64,000 bases of DNA from Roseiarcus sp963726105 (GCA_963726105.1 CAVSBJ010000004.1:310001-374000), one strand, 5' to 3'; shown: positions 38,889 to 48,220, counted from the stretch's first letter. Made by a program: numbers and translations. Notes: generated by a model not told the origin, from the letters alone.

Positions 38889-41247
38889 ATGAACTTTTCC
38901 CAACGCCTGACCTTTCTGTTCTCGGCGCCGATGTTCGACGCCGATGACCTCGAGGGCCTCAGGGTCAACCAGATCGTGACCGCGATCGAGCGGATGGGAT
39001 TCCAGGTCATCAAGGCGCGGCGTCTCGAGGACGCCGAGATCGCGGTGCAGACCGACGCCGCGATCGGCTGCATGGTCGTGGACTGGGGCAAGAAGGGCAT
39101 CGAGGGGAAGGCGGCTTCACTCATCAACCTGATGCGCAAGCGCGGCCTCGACATGCCGATCGTCGTGCTGGTCAGGCGCAAGCGCTTCGAGGACATTCCG
39201 GTCGAAGTGCTCGACTTCATCGACGGCTATGTGTTCCTGGCCGAAGAGACGCCCGAGTTCATCGCCAGGAACCTGGTCTCGCGCCTCAAGCAATATGCCG
39301 ACACGCTGAAGACGCCGTTCTTCGGCGCGCTGGTCGACTACCAGGAAGAAGGCAACCAGTTGTGGACCTGCCCGGGCCACAACGGGGGCGTCTTCTATAG
39401 CCGCAGTCCGATCGGGCGCATCTTCGTCGAGCATCTGGGCGAAGCCGTCTTTCGCGACGATCTCGACAATTCGATCCTCGAACTCGGCGATCTCCTGACC
39501 CACGAGGGGCCGGCGCTTCAGGCGCAGAAGGAGGCGGCGGCGATCTTTGGGGCCGAGAAAACCTATTTCGTGCTCAACGGCACCTCGTCGTCCAACAAGA
39601 TCGTGCTCACCAACCTCGTCGCCGAGGACGATCTCGTGCTGTTCGATCGCAACAACCATAAGGCGGCTCACCAGGGCGCGCTGCTGATGGGCGGCGGCAT
39701 TCCGATTTATCTGTCCACCGACCGCAACGCCTATGGGCTCATTGGCCCCGTTCGCCCGGAAGATTTCGACGAGACGACGATCCGCCAGCGCATTCGAGAC
39801 AACCCGCTGGTGACGGACAAGGAGGCGTGGAAGCGCGAGCGTCCGTTCCGCGCGGCGGTGATCGAACAATGCACATATGACGGCACGATCTACGACGCCC
39901 AGCGCATCATCGAGCGCATCGGGCGCCTTTGCGACTATGTCGTGTTCGATGAGGCCTGGGCTGGCTTCATGAAATTCCATCCGCTTTATGAGCGGCGGTT
40001 CGCCATGGGCTTGCGCGACCTGGGCGAAGCCTCGCCCGGCATTGTCGCCACCCAGTCGGCGCACAAACAGCTCGCGAGCTTTTCGCAGGCGTCCCAGATT
40101 CATGTGCGCGATCGCCACATCAAGGGGCAGCGCCGGCGGGTGGAGCATCGCCGCTTCAACGAAGGTTTCATGCAGTTCGCCTCGACGTCGCCCTTCTATC
40201 CGCTATTCGCTTCGCTCGATGTCGGCGCACAGATGATGAAGGGCCGATCGGGCGAGGTCCTTTGGGACGACGCGATCCGGCTTGGGATTGAATTGCGCAA
40301 AAAGCTGCGCGCTGTCCGCCGCGAGTTCGAGGAGAAGGAGCGGGATCCCGCACGGCGCTGGTTCTTCGACCCGTTCGTCCCGCAGCGCGTCTCGATCCGG
40401 GACGCTGCACTCGAGGGCGCGACCCACGACGTCGCGTGGGAGAATGTGTCGACCGACCTGCTCGCTCGCGATTCCCGCTATTGGGCCCTCGCCCCGGGCG
40501 AGGCCTGGCACGGCTTTCAGGCGCTCGAGGCGGGTTTCGCGATCACCGATCCGGCCAAGCTCACCCTGCTCACGCCGGGTTTCGACCGTGCGACAGGCGG
40601 CTACGAGGCGCATGGCGTGCCAGCCCCGGTCGTTGCTCAATATCTGCGCGAGAATCGGGTGGTGTCGGAGAAGAACGACCTCAATTCGCTGCTCTTTTTG
40701 CTGACGCCCGGAGTCGAGTTCGAGCAAGGCGGGCACGCTGGTGTCGTCGCTGGTCGCCTTCAAGCGGCTGCATGACGACAACATCCTGCTCGAGGACGCC
40801 ATGCCCGAATTCGTCGCCAAGCGGCCGGCGCGCTATCGTGGCAAGCGGCTCAAGGACCTCTGCGGCGAAATGCACGCGTTCTTTCGCGAATCCGGCGTGA
40901 GCCAACTGCAGATGGCGCAATTCGCCGCCAAGCATCTGCCCGAGCCGGCGATGACGCCGCGCGAAGCCTCGCGCCAACTGGTGCGCAACAACGTCGACTA
41001 TCTGCCGCTTGCCGAGATAGACGGCCGGATCGCGACCACGCTTTGGGTCGTGTATCCGCCCGGCATCGCGACCATCGTTCCCGGCGAACGGCTGACCGAA
41101 CGGGCGCGCCCGATGATCGACTATCTCAAGATGTTCGAGAAGAGCGCGAACGTGTTTCCGGGCTTCGAAGCCGAGGTGCAGGGGCTCTATCGCGAGGTCG
41201 ACGCTTCCGGGGCGATCCGATTTTACACCTATGTGGTTCGCGAGTGA
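38889..41247 (+). pseudogene. Orn/Lys/Arg decarboxylase with one-base frameshift
   Basis: A PLP-dependent fold-type I decarboxylase with an N-terminal receiver-like wing domain (residues about 1-125). The PLP segments include FVLNGTSSSNKIVL, FDEAWAGFMKFHPLYERRFA and the Schiff-base Lys393 in SAHKQLASFSQ. At about 40719 one extra T (GAGTTCGAG for GAGTCGAG) breaks the frame after LLFLLTPGVE. Coding resumes as SSKAGTLVSSLVAFKRLHDD and continues to RFYTYVVRE at 41247. Deleting the T gives 785 residues, normal for the family. Its substrate (arginine, lysine or ornithine) cannot be read from the sequence. A GNAT gene follows at 18 bases. Confidence 0.9.
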
Positions 41248-41265
41248 CGGAGTAAGCGACCGACA

Positions 41266-41832
41266 ATGGACGCGAAATTGAAAGAGCCTGACGTCGCGCG
41301 ATCCTTCCAGGTGCGCAACTCGCGTGACAGCGACGTGCCGGGAATGCTGACGATTTACCTGCACCATATCCGGCGTGGGGTGGATCCCGGCGTCGATGGC
41401 GAATTCGAAGCGCCTGACGCCGAGGATATCAAGCGCCGGCGCAGGTCGATGAACAACCGTAAGATGCCGCATCTCGTGGCGGAGGAGGCAGGAACGGTTC
41501 TCGGCTACGCCTATGCGGTGCCGTTCCGCAAGCGTCCGGCCTATCGCTATACGGTCAAGCACTCGATCTACGTGCGCAGCGACCGGCTGCATGCGGGGAT
41601 CGGGCGCCAGCTCATGACGGCGCTGATCGACGCCTGCGCCGCGGCGGGCTTTCGCCAGATGATTGGCTATATCGACGGCGCCAATGTCGCTTCGATCAAG
41701 CTGCACGAACGGTTCGGCTTCCGCCAGGTCGGCTACCTGCCCGCGGTCGGATATAAATTCGGCCGCTGGACGGACTCGATCATGATGCAGCGCCCGCTCG
41801 GGCCAGGCGCGACCGAACCGCCGGCGGCTTGA
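41266..41832 (+). CDS. GNAT-family N-acetyltransferase
   Basis: A 188-residue protein with the GNAT fold: YLHHIRRGVDPGVDGEF near the N-terminus, the acetyl-CoA-binding SDRLHAGIGRQLMTALIDAC (the Q/RxxGxG/A-type loop) and NVASIKLHERFGFRQVGYL. It lies 18 bases after the decarboxylase and is almost certainly co-expressed. A link in which an amine made by the decarboxylase is acetylated is plausible, but the acceptor is not proven; the domain also fits phosphinothricin/amino-acid N-acetyltransferase-like enzymes. Confidence 0.8.
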   Translation: MDAKLKEPDVARSFQVRNSRDSDVPGMLTIYLHHIRRGVDPGVDGEFEAPDAEDIKRRRRSMNNRKMPHLVAEEAGTVLGYAYAVPFRKRPAYRYTVKHSIYVRSDRLHAGIGRQLMTALIDACAAAGFRQMIGYIDGANVASIKLHERFGFRQVGYLPAVGYKFGRWTDSIMMQRPLGPGATEPPAA

Positions 41833-42216
41833 ACGCTTTGGCGTCGTGCGGCCGGAGTTACCGCTCGTTAACCATCCTCACAGCGCTTCTCGATCTTCAA
41901 GTGTCATCGCGAGCCTGACCCCGGATCAAAGTCCCGCCGAGGGTGCCGCGATCGAGGTTCGCGGTGCGCCCCACGCTCCCTCGATTGCCTCAGGCGCGGT
42001 CGCAACGACGACCTCCTTCGGCGCGAATGATCTGACGTGATCCTGGCAAGGGAGACGGCGGCCCACAGCGGAACGCGATGACCCAAATGGGCAAATTAGC
42101 TTCTGCGTAACCTGGTTCTGTTAGGACGCGTTCGGCTCGGAACGCTCTTCAACACAATGACGAAAACGACGACAAAAGTGAAACGACCGCCGTTGAAAGG
42201 TCGCGAGGCTTGGGTA
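41833..42216 (+). other. Intergenic region with no clear gene
   Basis: No convincing coding frame. A fragment, TCATCGCGAGCCTGACCCCG near 41904, may be a decayed repeat core. The frame of the small gene at 42292 stays open upstream to an ATG at 42157, but with no ribosome site. Confidence 0.35.
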
Positions 42217-42232
42217 TGTGACCTGGATCACA
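42217..42232 (+). promoter_or_regulatory. Perfect CRP/FNR-type palindrome
   Basis: TGTGACCTGGATCACA is a perfect TGTGA-N6-TCACA dyad, the CRP consensus. It lies 60 bases upstream of the GTG at 42292, a suitable activator position. If the gene instead began at 42157 the site would be inside coding sequence. Confidence 0.6.
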
Positions 42233-42291
42233 GCACAGAAACTGTGAGTGAGCTACCTGAAACGCATTCGACCAAACATGGGAGTTATGTC

Positions 42292-42489
42292 GTGGCGAAT
42301 GTTCCAAAGCGCAGGGTTGTCGTCGTTCATCCCAGCGTCAGCGAAACCTTGATCGACGGGCCCGCCGCAAGTGGAACGGTCGACCGCGAGGGCGCCAAGA
42401 ATGGCGGTGAGACGACGCAGTCTCGCAAGCCCTGGCCGGCGGAATTCGGATGGGATTTCCCATTCGATTTCCCGAAGCCAGGTCGATGA
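42292..42489 (+). CDS. Small hypothetical protein (65 aa) behind a CRP/FNR-type site
   Basis: GTG at 42292 with GGAG seven bases upstream opens MANVPKRRVVVVHPSVSETL, a middle of charged residues, and a Trp/Phe/Pro-rich end (AEFGWDFPFDFPKPGR). The frame is also open to 42157, giving a 110-residue version, but the CRP/FNR-type dyad and ribosome site favour the short form. No signal peptide, membrane segment or known family is seen. The gene is convergent with the metal permease operon. Confidence 0.5.
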   Translation: MANVPKRRVVVVHPSVSETLIDGPAASGTVDREGAKNGGETTQSRKPWPAEFGWDFPFDFPKPGR

Positions 42490-42573
42490 CGGACAGGGGA
42501 AGGGCGGGTCAAGGCCGCCCTTCCCGCCGGCTTGCGTGATGCCCGCAGGCTTAAAGAGCAGACCACCAACGCT

Positions 42574-43377
42574 TCACCGGATCTGAGATCGGGCGACGAG
42601 GCTCACGAGATACACGAGACCGGAAAGCGCCGTGATCCAGAACGAGGTCGGCCAGTCGGTGTCGTAGGCGAGCGTCAATCCGCCCCACGCCTCGGCGAGC
42701 GCGAGAACCGCTGCCAGCGCCACGCCGCCGATCAGCCGCCGCGAAAAATTCTGCGCCGCCGCCGCAGGACCGACCATCAGCGTGAACACAAGCAGCACGC
42801 CCACGATTTGCGCGCATTCCGCGACCGCGATCGCGACGATAGCCAGAAACGCGACCGAGACGAAGCGGACCGGCACGCCGCGCGCCTCGGCAAGCTCGCT
42901 TTCCAGCGACGCGAAGATGAGCGGCCGGATGATCATCGCAAGCGCGACCAAGCTCACGATGGCGAGCACGGCCAATGTCAGGAGCGCGGAGGAGTCGACG
43001 CCGAGCACATTGCCGAACAAGAGCGCTGCAGCCTGCGTCGCCGCCGCGGTGTAGAAATGCAGGAACAAGAGCCCCAGGCCGAGCGCGAGCGACAGCATCA
43101 TGCCGACCGCCACGTCGCGCGTGGCGAGCTTCTCGCCGAACAGCCCCATGCCAATTCCGGCGACAAAGGTGAAGCCGACCAGGCCCGCGAGCGGCGAGAG
43201 GCCGAACAGAATGGCGCCCGTCGCGCCGGTGAAGCCGACATGCGACAGCGCGTGGCCGGCGAACGTCTGCCCGCGCAGGACGAGGAAAAACCCGACCGTG
43301 CCGGCCAGCACCGCCGCCAGCCCAGAGGCGACGAAGGCGGTGCGCATGAAATCATATTCAAGCATGGCTGTGGGCAT
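42574..43377 (-). CDS. znuB: Zn/Mn-type ABC permease (ZnuB-like)
   Basis: A 267-residue membrane protein of the ABC-3 family with seven to eight hydrophobic segments and the family motif GQTFAGHALSHVGFTGATGA (resembling the ZnuB AxAHATL/GVA-like region). It starts within the end of the ATPase gene (20-base overlap). It forms the channel of the metal importer. The metal (zinc is favoured because a Zur-type regulator is divergent) is inferred, not proven. Confidence 0.88.
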   Translation of the reverse strand: MPTAMLEYDFMRTAFVASGLAAVLAGTVGFFLVLRGQTFAGHALSHVGFTGATGAILFGLSPLAGLVGFTFVAGIGMGLFGEKLATRDVAVGMMLSLALGLGLLFLHFYTAAATQAAALLFGNVLGVDSSALLTLAVLAIVSLVALAMIIRPLIFASLESELAEARGVPVRFVSVAFLAIVAIAVAECAQIVGVLLVFTLMVGPAAAAQNFSRRLIGGVALAAVLALAEAWGGLTLAYDTDWPTSFWITALSGLVYLVSLVARSQIR

Positions 43378-44170
43378 GGTCGTCGTGGCGATGCGCGTCG
43401 CGCTCGACGTCGACGTCGCCGGCCATCACGTAATAGCGGTTCCTCACGCGCACGACTTCGATCTCAGCGCCATATAGGCGGGAGAGCACCGGTCCGGTGA
43501 CGACCTCCTCGACCGGCCCGATCACGGCTTCGCCGCCGCCAAGATAAAGGACGCGGTCAATGGCGTTGACCAGGGGATTGAGCTCATGGGCGCTGAACAG
43601 GATCGCGATTTTGAGGCGCTCGCAAATGCGCCGGGCGATCTCGACCACGCTCTTCTGATGCGCGGGGTCGAGGGAGATCAGCGGCTCGTCCATCATGATG
43701 AGGCGCGGCTTGCCGATCAGAGCCTGGCTCAACAACACGAGCTGGCGCTCGCCGCCGGACAATTCGCCGATCGAGCGGCGGGCGAGCTCGCGCGCACCCA
43801 CTTCCTCGAGCGCCCAGTCGATTTCGCGCCGCGTCGCCTTGTCGAGCGTGACAAAGCCGAAGCGGGCGCCGATCGCCGACGAGGCGACGACGTCCCAGCC
43901 GGTGAGTCTCAGGCTCGCGGTCGCGCCACGATTCTGCGGCATGTAGCCGATCTCAGCGTTGCCGCGCGTCGCCGGCCGACCGAGCACGGCGACCCCGCCG
44001 GAAGCGACGGGAACAAGGCCGAGCGCGGCGCGCATGAGCGTCGTCTTGCCGGCGCCGTTCGCGCCGAGCATGCCGACGAATTCGCCTTCCTCGATCACGA
44101 AGCTCGTGGCCTTCAGGATGTCCCGGCCGCCGAGCCTGATCGTCACATGGTCAAACTCGAGTGCGCTCAA
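43358..44170 (-). CDS. znuC: Zn/Mn-type ABC ATPase (ZnuC-like)
   Basis: A 270-residue ATPase. Walker A GANGAGKTTLMRAALGL, Q-loop YMPQNRGATASLRLT, signature ELSGGERQLVLLSQALI, Walker B LIMMDEPLISLDP and switch His ILFSAHELNPLVN are all present. The C-terminal tail is His/Asp-rich (DVDVERDAHRHDDHAHSHA), which may bind metal and sense or buffer zinc; such tails occur in ZnuC-type proteins. Its start overlaps the binding-protein stop by four bases. Confidence 0.9.
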   Translation of the reverse strand: MSALEFDHVTIRLGGRDILKATSFVIEEGEFVGMLGANGAGKTTLMRAALGLVPVASGGVAVLGRPATRGNAEIGYMPQNRGATASLRLTGWDVVASSAIGARFGFVTLDKATRREIDWALEEVGARELARRSIGELSGGERQLVLLSQALIGKPRLIMMDEPLISLDPAHQKSVVEIARRICERLKIAILFSAHELNPLVNAIDRVLYLGGGEAVIGPVEEVVTGPVLSRLYGAEIEVVRVRNRYYVMAGDVDVERDAHRHDDHAHSHA

Positions 44171-45039
44171 CTTGCCCCGCCGGCGAGCGCCTTATCGAGC
44201 GCGTTCAACTGTCCCATCATCCAATCCTGATAGGTCGAGTTGGACGGCTCGGTCTCGGAGACGCCGACGACGGGAACGCCGTTGTCCTTGGCCATCTGCA
44301 CAAGCTTGCCGACAGCGGGCTCGCTCGCCTGCGCGTTGTAGAGCATCACCTTGACTTTCTTGCCCTTGAGGTCGTTCTCGAAAGCCGCCACTTGCGACGG
44401 AGTCGGCTCGGCGTTGTTCATGACTGCGAGCGCGTATTTCTCGTTGCGGACGTCAAGCCCGATGAGCTTCGCCTGATAGCCGAACACCGGCTCCGAAGCG
44501 GTGACCGGCTGGCCTGCGTACGACTTGTGCATGGTGGCGAGCTTATCGTCGAGGCGCTTGAGCGACTCAATGAACTTGGCTTCGCCTTGCTCATAGTCGG
44601 CCTTGTGCGCAGGGTCGGCGGCGACGAGATCGGCGACGAGCGCCTTGGCTGCGGCCTTCATATATGTCGGATCGTACCACAAATGCGGATTGTCGCCGGT
44701 TTTCCGGCCAACGAGCGCGCCGACCACGATTTCCCTGCGGCCCGCCGCTTTGCTGGCGCCAAGCAGCTTCTCCATCCACGGATCATAGTCGACGCCGTTG
44801 GCGATGACGATTTTGGCGTCGCTAAGCGCTTTGGCGGTCGCGGGGCTCGCTTCGAACAGGTGCGGATCGTCATCGGGATTGGAGAGAATGCTGGTCACCG
44901 CGACATTCGCGCCGCCGATCTGGCTCGCCATGTCGCCGTAGAAATTTTCCGCCGCGACCACTTTCACCGGATCGGCGAACGCAGGTGCGCTGAGCCCGCA
45001 GATCGCGATCGCCGCGATCACATGCAGCTTGTTGATCAT
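44167..45039 (-). CDS. znuA: Zn/Mn-type periplasmic metal-binding protein (ZnuA-like)
   Basis: A 290-residue cluster A-I solute-binding protein with a signal peptide (VIAAIAICGLSAPAFA). Ligand segments DDDPHLFEASPA and DNPHLWYDPTYM carry two histidines. The region where classical ZnuA has its third His reads TASEPVFGYQAKLIGL, so a Glu replaces it. The His-rich acidic loop of E. coli ZnuA is missing. The family is clear; the metal choice may differ from ZnuA, and manganese or iron binding is possible. It is the first gene of the minus-strand operon, divergent from zur. Confidence 0.85.
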   Translation of the reverse strand: MINKLHVIAAIAICGLSAPAFADPVKVVAAENFYGDMASQIGGANVAVTSILSNPDDDPHLFEASPATAKALSDAKIVIANGVDYDPWMEKLLGASKAAGRREIVVGALVGRKTGDNPHLWYDPTYMKAAAKALVADLVAADPAHKADYEQGEAKFIESLKRLDDKLATMHKSYAGQPVTASEPVFGYQAKLIGLDVRNEKYALAVMNNAEPTPSQVAAFENDLKGKKVKVMLYNAQASEPAVGKLVQMAKDNGVPVVGVSETEPSNSTYQDWMMGQLNALDKALAGGAS

Positions 45040-45095
45040 GGGACGGGGCCTCCGAGCCGATCGAAGCGCCGGGTTGAGCGCGAGCGGCTCGATAG

Positions 45096-45148
45096 TTATG
45101 TTATATCCTATCTGTAGGCAAGCCCAAACTGAAACATTATATCATCTC
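45096..45148. promoter_or_regulatory. Probable Zur operators in the znuA-zur gap
   Basis: ATGTTATAT at 45098-45106 and GAAACATTATATCAT at 45131-45145 resemble alphaproteobacterial Zur sites (ATGTTATAACAT-like AT-rich dyads). They lie between the divergent znuA and zur starts. Zinc-loaded Zur would repress the importer and perhaps itself. Confidence 0.55.
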
Positions 45149-45165
45149 TCGGTTCCGATCGTGGT

Positions 45166-45660
45166 ATGATGGCGGACGCAATGAGCAAGACGACAGCGCC
45201 GAGAAGGAAACCGGGCTCCGAGCCGACTGCGAGCGGGTGGCAAGGCCAGGTGGAGAGCGCCTGCGACAGGGAGGGTCTGCATCTGACCCCGCTGCGCCGG
45301 CAGGTTCTGGCCATCCTCGCCGAAAGCTCAAGCCCGCTCGGGGCCTACGCGATCATCGACCAGCTTTCACGCCGCGAAGGCAAGCCGGTCGCGCCGCCCA
45401 CCGTCTATCGCACGCTCGATTTTTTCCTCGAGCACGGCTTCGTCTACAAGATCGAGAGCCGCAACGCCTATGCGCCATGCGAGCACCTCGGCCACGCCCA
45501 TCATGGCGCGCTGCTCCTATGCGAGAAATGCGGACGGAGCGACGAGATCGAGGACGTCAAGCTCGACCGCCTGCTGCAGGACGCGGCGGCCCGCGCCGGC
45601 TTCGCCCCGCATCGGCAGATGGTCGAGCTTGTGGGCCTTTGCCGGGATTGCGCGGAATAG
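45166..45660 (+). CDS. zur: Fur-family zinc uptake regulator Zur
   Basis: A 164-residue Fur-family repressor. The DNA-binding winged helix includes TPLRRQVLAILAES and PTVYRTLDFFLEHGFVYKIE. The structural zinc site is made by CEKCG (Cys residues) and CRDCAE, with HLGHAHHGALLLC providing metal ligands typical of Zur rather than Fur. Divergence from the metal importer supports Zur. The start is an ATGATG at 45166, without a strong ribosome site; a start at the ATG at 45181 (MSKTTAPRRK) is also possible. The downstream exported protein gene begins 27 bases later. Confidence 0.9.
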   Translation: MMADAMSKTTAPRRKPGSEPTASGWQGQVESACDREGLHLTPLRRQVLAILAESSSPLGAYAIIDQLSRREGKPVAPPTVYRTLDFFLEHGFVYKIESRNAYAPCEHLGHAHHGALLLCEKCGRSDEIEDVKLDRLLQDAAARAGFAPHRQMVELVGLCRDCAE

Positions 45661-45687
45661 CTGCATTCTAACGCTTGGAGACGAGGC

Positions 45688-46110
45688 ATGAGGAGAACGC
45701 TTCTCGCAATGGCGGTGGGAATTGCGTTTTGCAACGCGGCCGTGGACGGCGCCATTGCGCCGGCGCATGCCCAGGATGAGACGCCGCCGGGAGAGACTTC
45801 CGCTTCGAAGGGCTCGATTTTGCTGACCATTTTTCTCAAGCATGATCAATCGAAACCGCTCGGGCAGATCAACGCCGAGCTGCGACAGCAAGGTTTCTAC
45901 AAAGCGTTTCCGCCGCCTGGCATCGAGGTCGTGAGCTGGTATGTGATGATGGGGATCGGCCAGGTCGTGACGTTGCGCGTCCCGGCGGAGCGGCTGCGCG
46001 AAGTCAATCGCGCCATCGAGGAGACGGCGTGGGGCGCCTATCGCACCGAGTTCTATCCGACCTATGACCTCAAAGCCGTCGCCGAACAACTCCACGCGCA
46101 AGCGCAGTGA
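45688..46110 (+). CDS. Exported hypothetical protein
   Basis: A 140-residue protein with a signal peptide (LLAMAVGIAFCNAAVDGA, then IAPAHAQDE) and a mature part with two alpha/beta-like stretches (GSILLTIFLKHDQSKPLGQI and VVSWYVMMGIGQVVTLRVPA). Both fit a small ferredoxin-like fold, but I name no family. The start has GGAGACGAGGC upstream. It lies 27 bases after zur and may be co-transcribed. Confidence 0.65.
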   Translation: MRRTLLAMAVGIAFCNAAVDGAIAPAHAQDETPPGETSASKGSILLTIFLKHDQSKPLGQINAELRQQGFYKAFPPPGIEVVSWYVMMGIGQVVTLRVPAERLREVNRAIEETAWGAYRTEFYPTYDLKAVAEQLHAQAQ

Positions 46111-46159
46111 GGGCGCGACCGCGTCCTTTTGCGTGAACGCCGCGGCTCCTTAACGGCCC

Positions 46160-47545
46160 TCACCCGACCCCAAGCCGCCTCAGCCAGGCGCGCGCCTCCC
46201 GGCGCACATTGGCCGGCGCGGTTCCGCCGTAGGAGGTGCGGCTCTTGACCGAACGGTCAACGCCCAGCACGTCGAACGTTTGCTTGGTGATGCGCGGCTC
46301 GACGCTTTGCATTTCGTCGAGGGTCAGCCTCTCCAGCGCAACGCCACGCTCGGCGGCGAGCGCGACGATGCGGCCAGTGATGTGATGGGCTTCGCGGAAC
46401 GGGATCTTGAGCGCCTGCACGAGCCAGTCGGCGAGATCGGTGGCGGTCGCGTAGCCCATGCCCGCCGCGGCCTTCATGCGCTTGGGCTCGGGCGTCATAT
46501 CCTCGACCATGCCGCGCATCGCGGCGAGGCAGAGTGCCAGGGTCCGGAAGGCGTCGAACACGCCCTCCTTGTCCTCCTGCATGTCCTTGGAATAGGCGAG
46601 CGGCAGCCCTTTCATCACCGTGAGCAGCCCGATGAGCGCGCCGACGATCCGGCCGGTCTTGCCGCGCACGAGTTCGGCAGCATCAGGGTTGCGCTTCTGC
46701 GGCATGATCGAGGAGCCGGTCGAGAAGGCGTCGGAAAGCTTGACGAAGCCGAACTGCGGCGTCGTCCACAGAACGATCTCCTCGGCGAAGCGGGAGAGAT
46801 GCGTCGCCGTGATCGCCGCCGCCGCCAGCGCCTCGAGCGCGAAGTCGCGGTCGGCGACGCTGTCGAGCGAATTGGCGGTCGGCCGGTCGAAGCCGAGCGC
46901 CTTGGCGGTCATGTCGCGGTCGATCGGAAACGAGGTGCCGGCGAGCGCGGCTGCGCCGAGCGGGCATTCGTTGAGGCGCTTGCGCGCGTCCCGAAAACGC
47001 CCGGCGTCGCGGCCCAGCATCTCGACATAGGCGAGGAGATGATGGCCGAAGGTGACCGGCTGCGCCGATTGCAGATGGGTGAACCCCGGCATGACGGTTG
47101 CCGCGCTGTCCAGCGCGCGGGCGGCGAGGGCGCGTTGCAACTGGGCGATCTGGGCCAGCACCGCGTCGATCGCGTCGCGCACCCAGAGGCGGAAGTCGAC
47201 GGCGACCTGGTCGTTGCGCGAGCGCGCGGTGTGCAGTCGCCCAGCGACCGGGCCGACGATCTCGGCAAGGCGGCCTTCGACGTTCATATGGATGTCTTCG
47301 AGCGCGCGCGAGAATGAGAATGTTCCCGCCTCGATTTCGCCTTTGACTTGGGCGAGACCCCTGGCGATCGCCTGGGCGTCCGCGATTTCGACGATTCCCT
47401 GGCGGGCGAGCATGGCGAGATGGGCCTCGGAACCGACGATATCCTGAGCGGCGAGCTTGCGGTCGAAGTCGATCGAGGCGTTGATCTCCTCCATCGCCTC
47501 GGCCGGGCGCCCGGTGAAGCGGCCGCCCCACATCGTGTTGCTCAT
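46160..47545 (-). CDS. argH: Argininosuccinate lyase
   Basis: The last enzyme of arginine synthesis: argininosuccinate to arginine and fumarate. The 461-residue product starts SNTMWGGRFTGRPAEAME and has the conserved AFSTGSSIMPQKRNPDAAEL signature loop. HTARSRNDQVAVDFRLWVRD and PGFTHLQSAQPVTFGHHLL are also present. Length and motifs are normal. It is divergent from the TlpA-like gene with 24 bases between start codons, an order common in alphaproteobacteria. Confidence 0.97.
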   Translation of the reverse strand: MSNTMWGGRFTGRPAEAMEEINASIDFDRKLAAQDIVGSEAHLAMLARQGIVEIADAQAIARGLAQVKGEIEAGTFSFSRALEDIHMNVEGRLAEIVGPVAGRLHTARSRNDQVAVDFRLWVRDAIDAVLAQIAQLQRALAARALDSAATVMPGFTHLQSAQPVTFGHHLLAYVEMLGRDAGRFRDARKRLNECPLGAAALAGTSFPIDRDMTAKALGFDRPTANSLDSVADRDFALEALAAAAITATHLSRFAEEIVLWTTPQFGFVKLSDAFSTGSSIMPQKRNPDAAELVRGKTGRIVGALIGLLTVMKGLPLAYSKDMQEDKEGVFDAFRTLALCLAAMRGMVEDMTPEPKRMKAAAGMGYATATDLADWLVQALKIPFREAHHITGRIVALAAERGVALERLTLDEMQSVEPRITKQTFDVLGVDRSVKSRTSYGGTAPANVRREARAWLRRLGVG

Positions 47546-47569
47546 GCGTGTCGTTCCGGATGATTGGTC

Positions 47570-48220
47570 ATGACGAATATCGATAGTCCGCCACGCCGGC
47601 GAAATGTTCTGTTGCCTGTTCTTGGCGTGCTCGTGGCGGTTGCGGCTGGCGTCGTCCTATACGGGACGGTTGCGCCGGCCGGCAAGGCCGCGAGCGATTG
47701 CCCCGCCGACTCGGCCAAGCTTGCAGCCAGGCTCGCGCCTTTCGCCAAGGGCGAGTTGGCGGCGCTCCAGGTGGCGAGCGAGCCCAGGCGCGCGGTGCAA
47801 ATCGCTTTCCAGCGAGAGGACGGCGGCAAGCTCACGCTTGCCGACTTTCACGGTCGCGCCGTGCTGCTGAATCTGTGGGCGACTTGGTGCATTCCGTGCC
47901 GGGTCGAGATGCCGACGCTCGACCGGCTTGAGGCCGAGAAGGGCGGGCCGGGGTTCGAGGTGGTGGCGGTGAATGTGGACACCGCGAAGCCCGAACGGCG
48001 CGCCGCGTTTCTGGATAGCGTCGGCGTGAAGTCGCTCGCCCGCTATCTGGATTCGAGCGGGGATTCTTTCCAAACCCTGCATAACGACGGCAAGGCGCTC
48101 GGACTGCCGGTGACGCTGGTGATCGACAAGGACGGCTGCGAAGTGGCCGCCGTCGAGGGCGGCGCCAAATGGGACTCGGCGGAAGCGCAGGCGCTGGTCG
48201 AGGCGCTGAAGGGCGGGTAG
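47570..48220 (+). CDS. TlpA-family thiol:disulfide oxidoreductase
   Basis: A 216-residue thioredoxin-like protein anchored by an N-terminal membrane segment (NVLLPVLGVLVAVAAGVVLY) with the domain in the periplasm. The redox motif is WCIPC in NLWATWCIPCRVEMPTLDRL, with the cis-Pro in GLPVTLVIDKDG. This resembles TlpA, which reduces Cys sites for cytochrome oxidase assembly in rhizobia. The c-type cytochromes elsewhere in the window give a possible but distant context. The ATG at 47570 is favoured; a TTG at 47564 is open. It is divergent from argH. Confidence 0.88.
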   Translation: MTNIDSPPRRRNVLLPVLGVLVAVAAGVVLYGTVAPAGKAASDCPADSAKLAARLAPFAKGELAALQVASEPRRAVQIAFQREDGGKLTLADFHGRAVLLNLWATWCIPCRVEMPTLDRLEAEKGGPGFEVVAVNVDTAKPERRAAFLDSVGVKSLARYLDSSGDSFQTLHNDGKALGLPVTLVIDKDGCEVAAVEGGAKWDSAEAQALVEALKGG

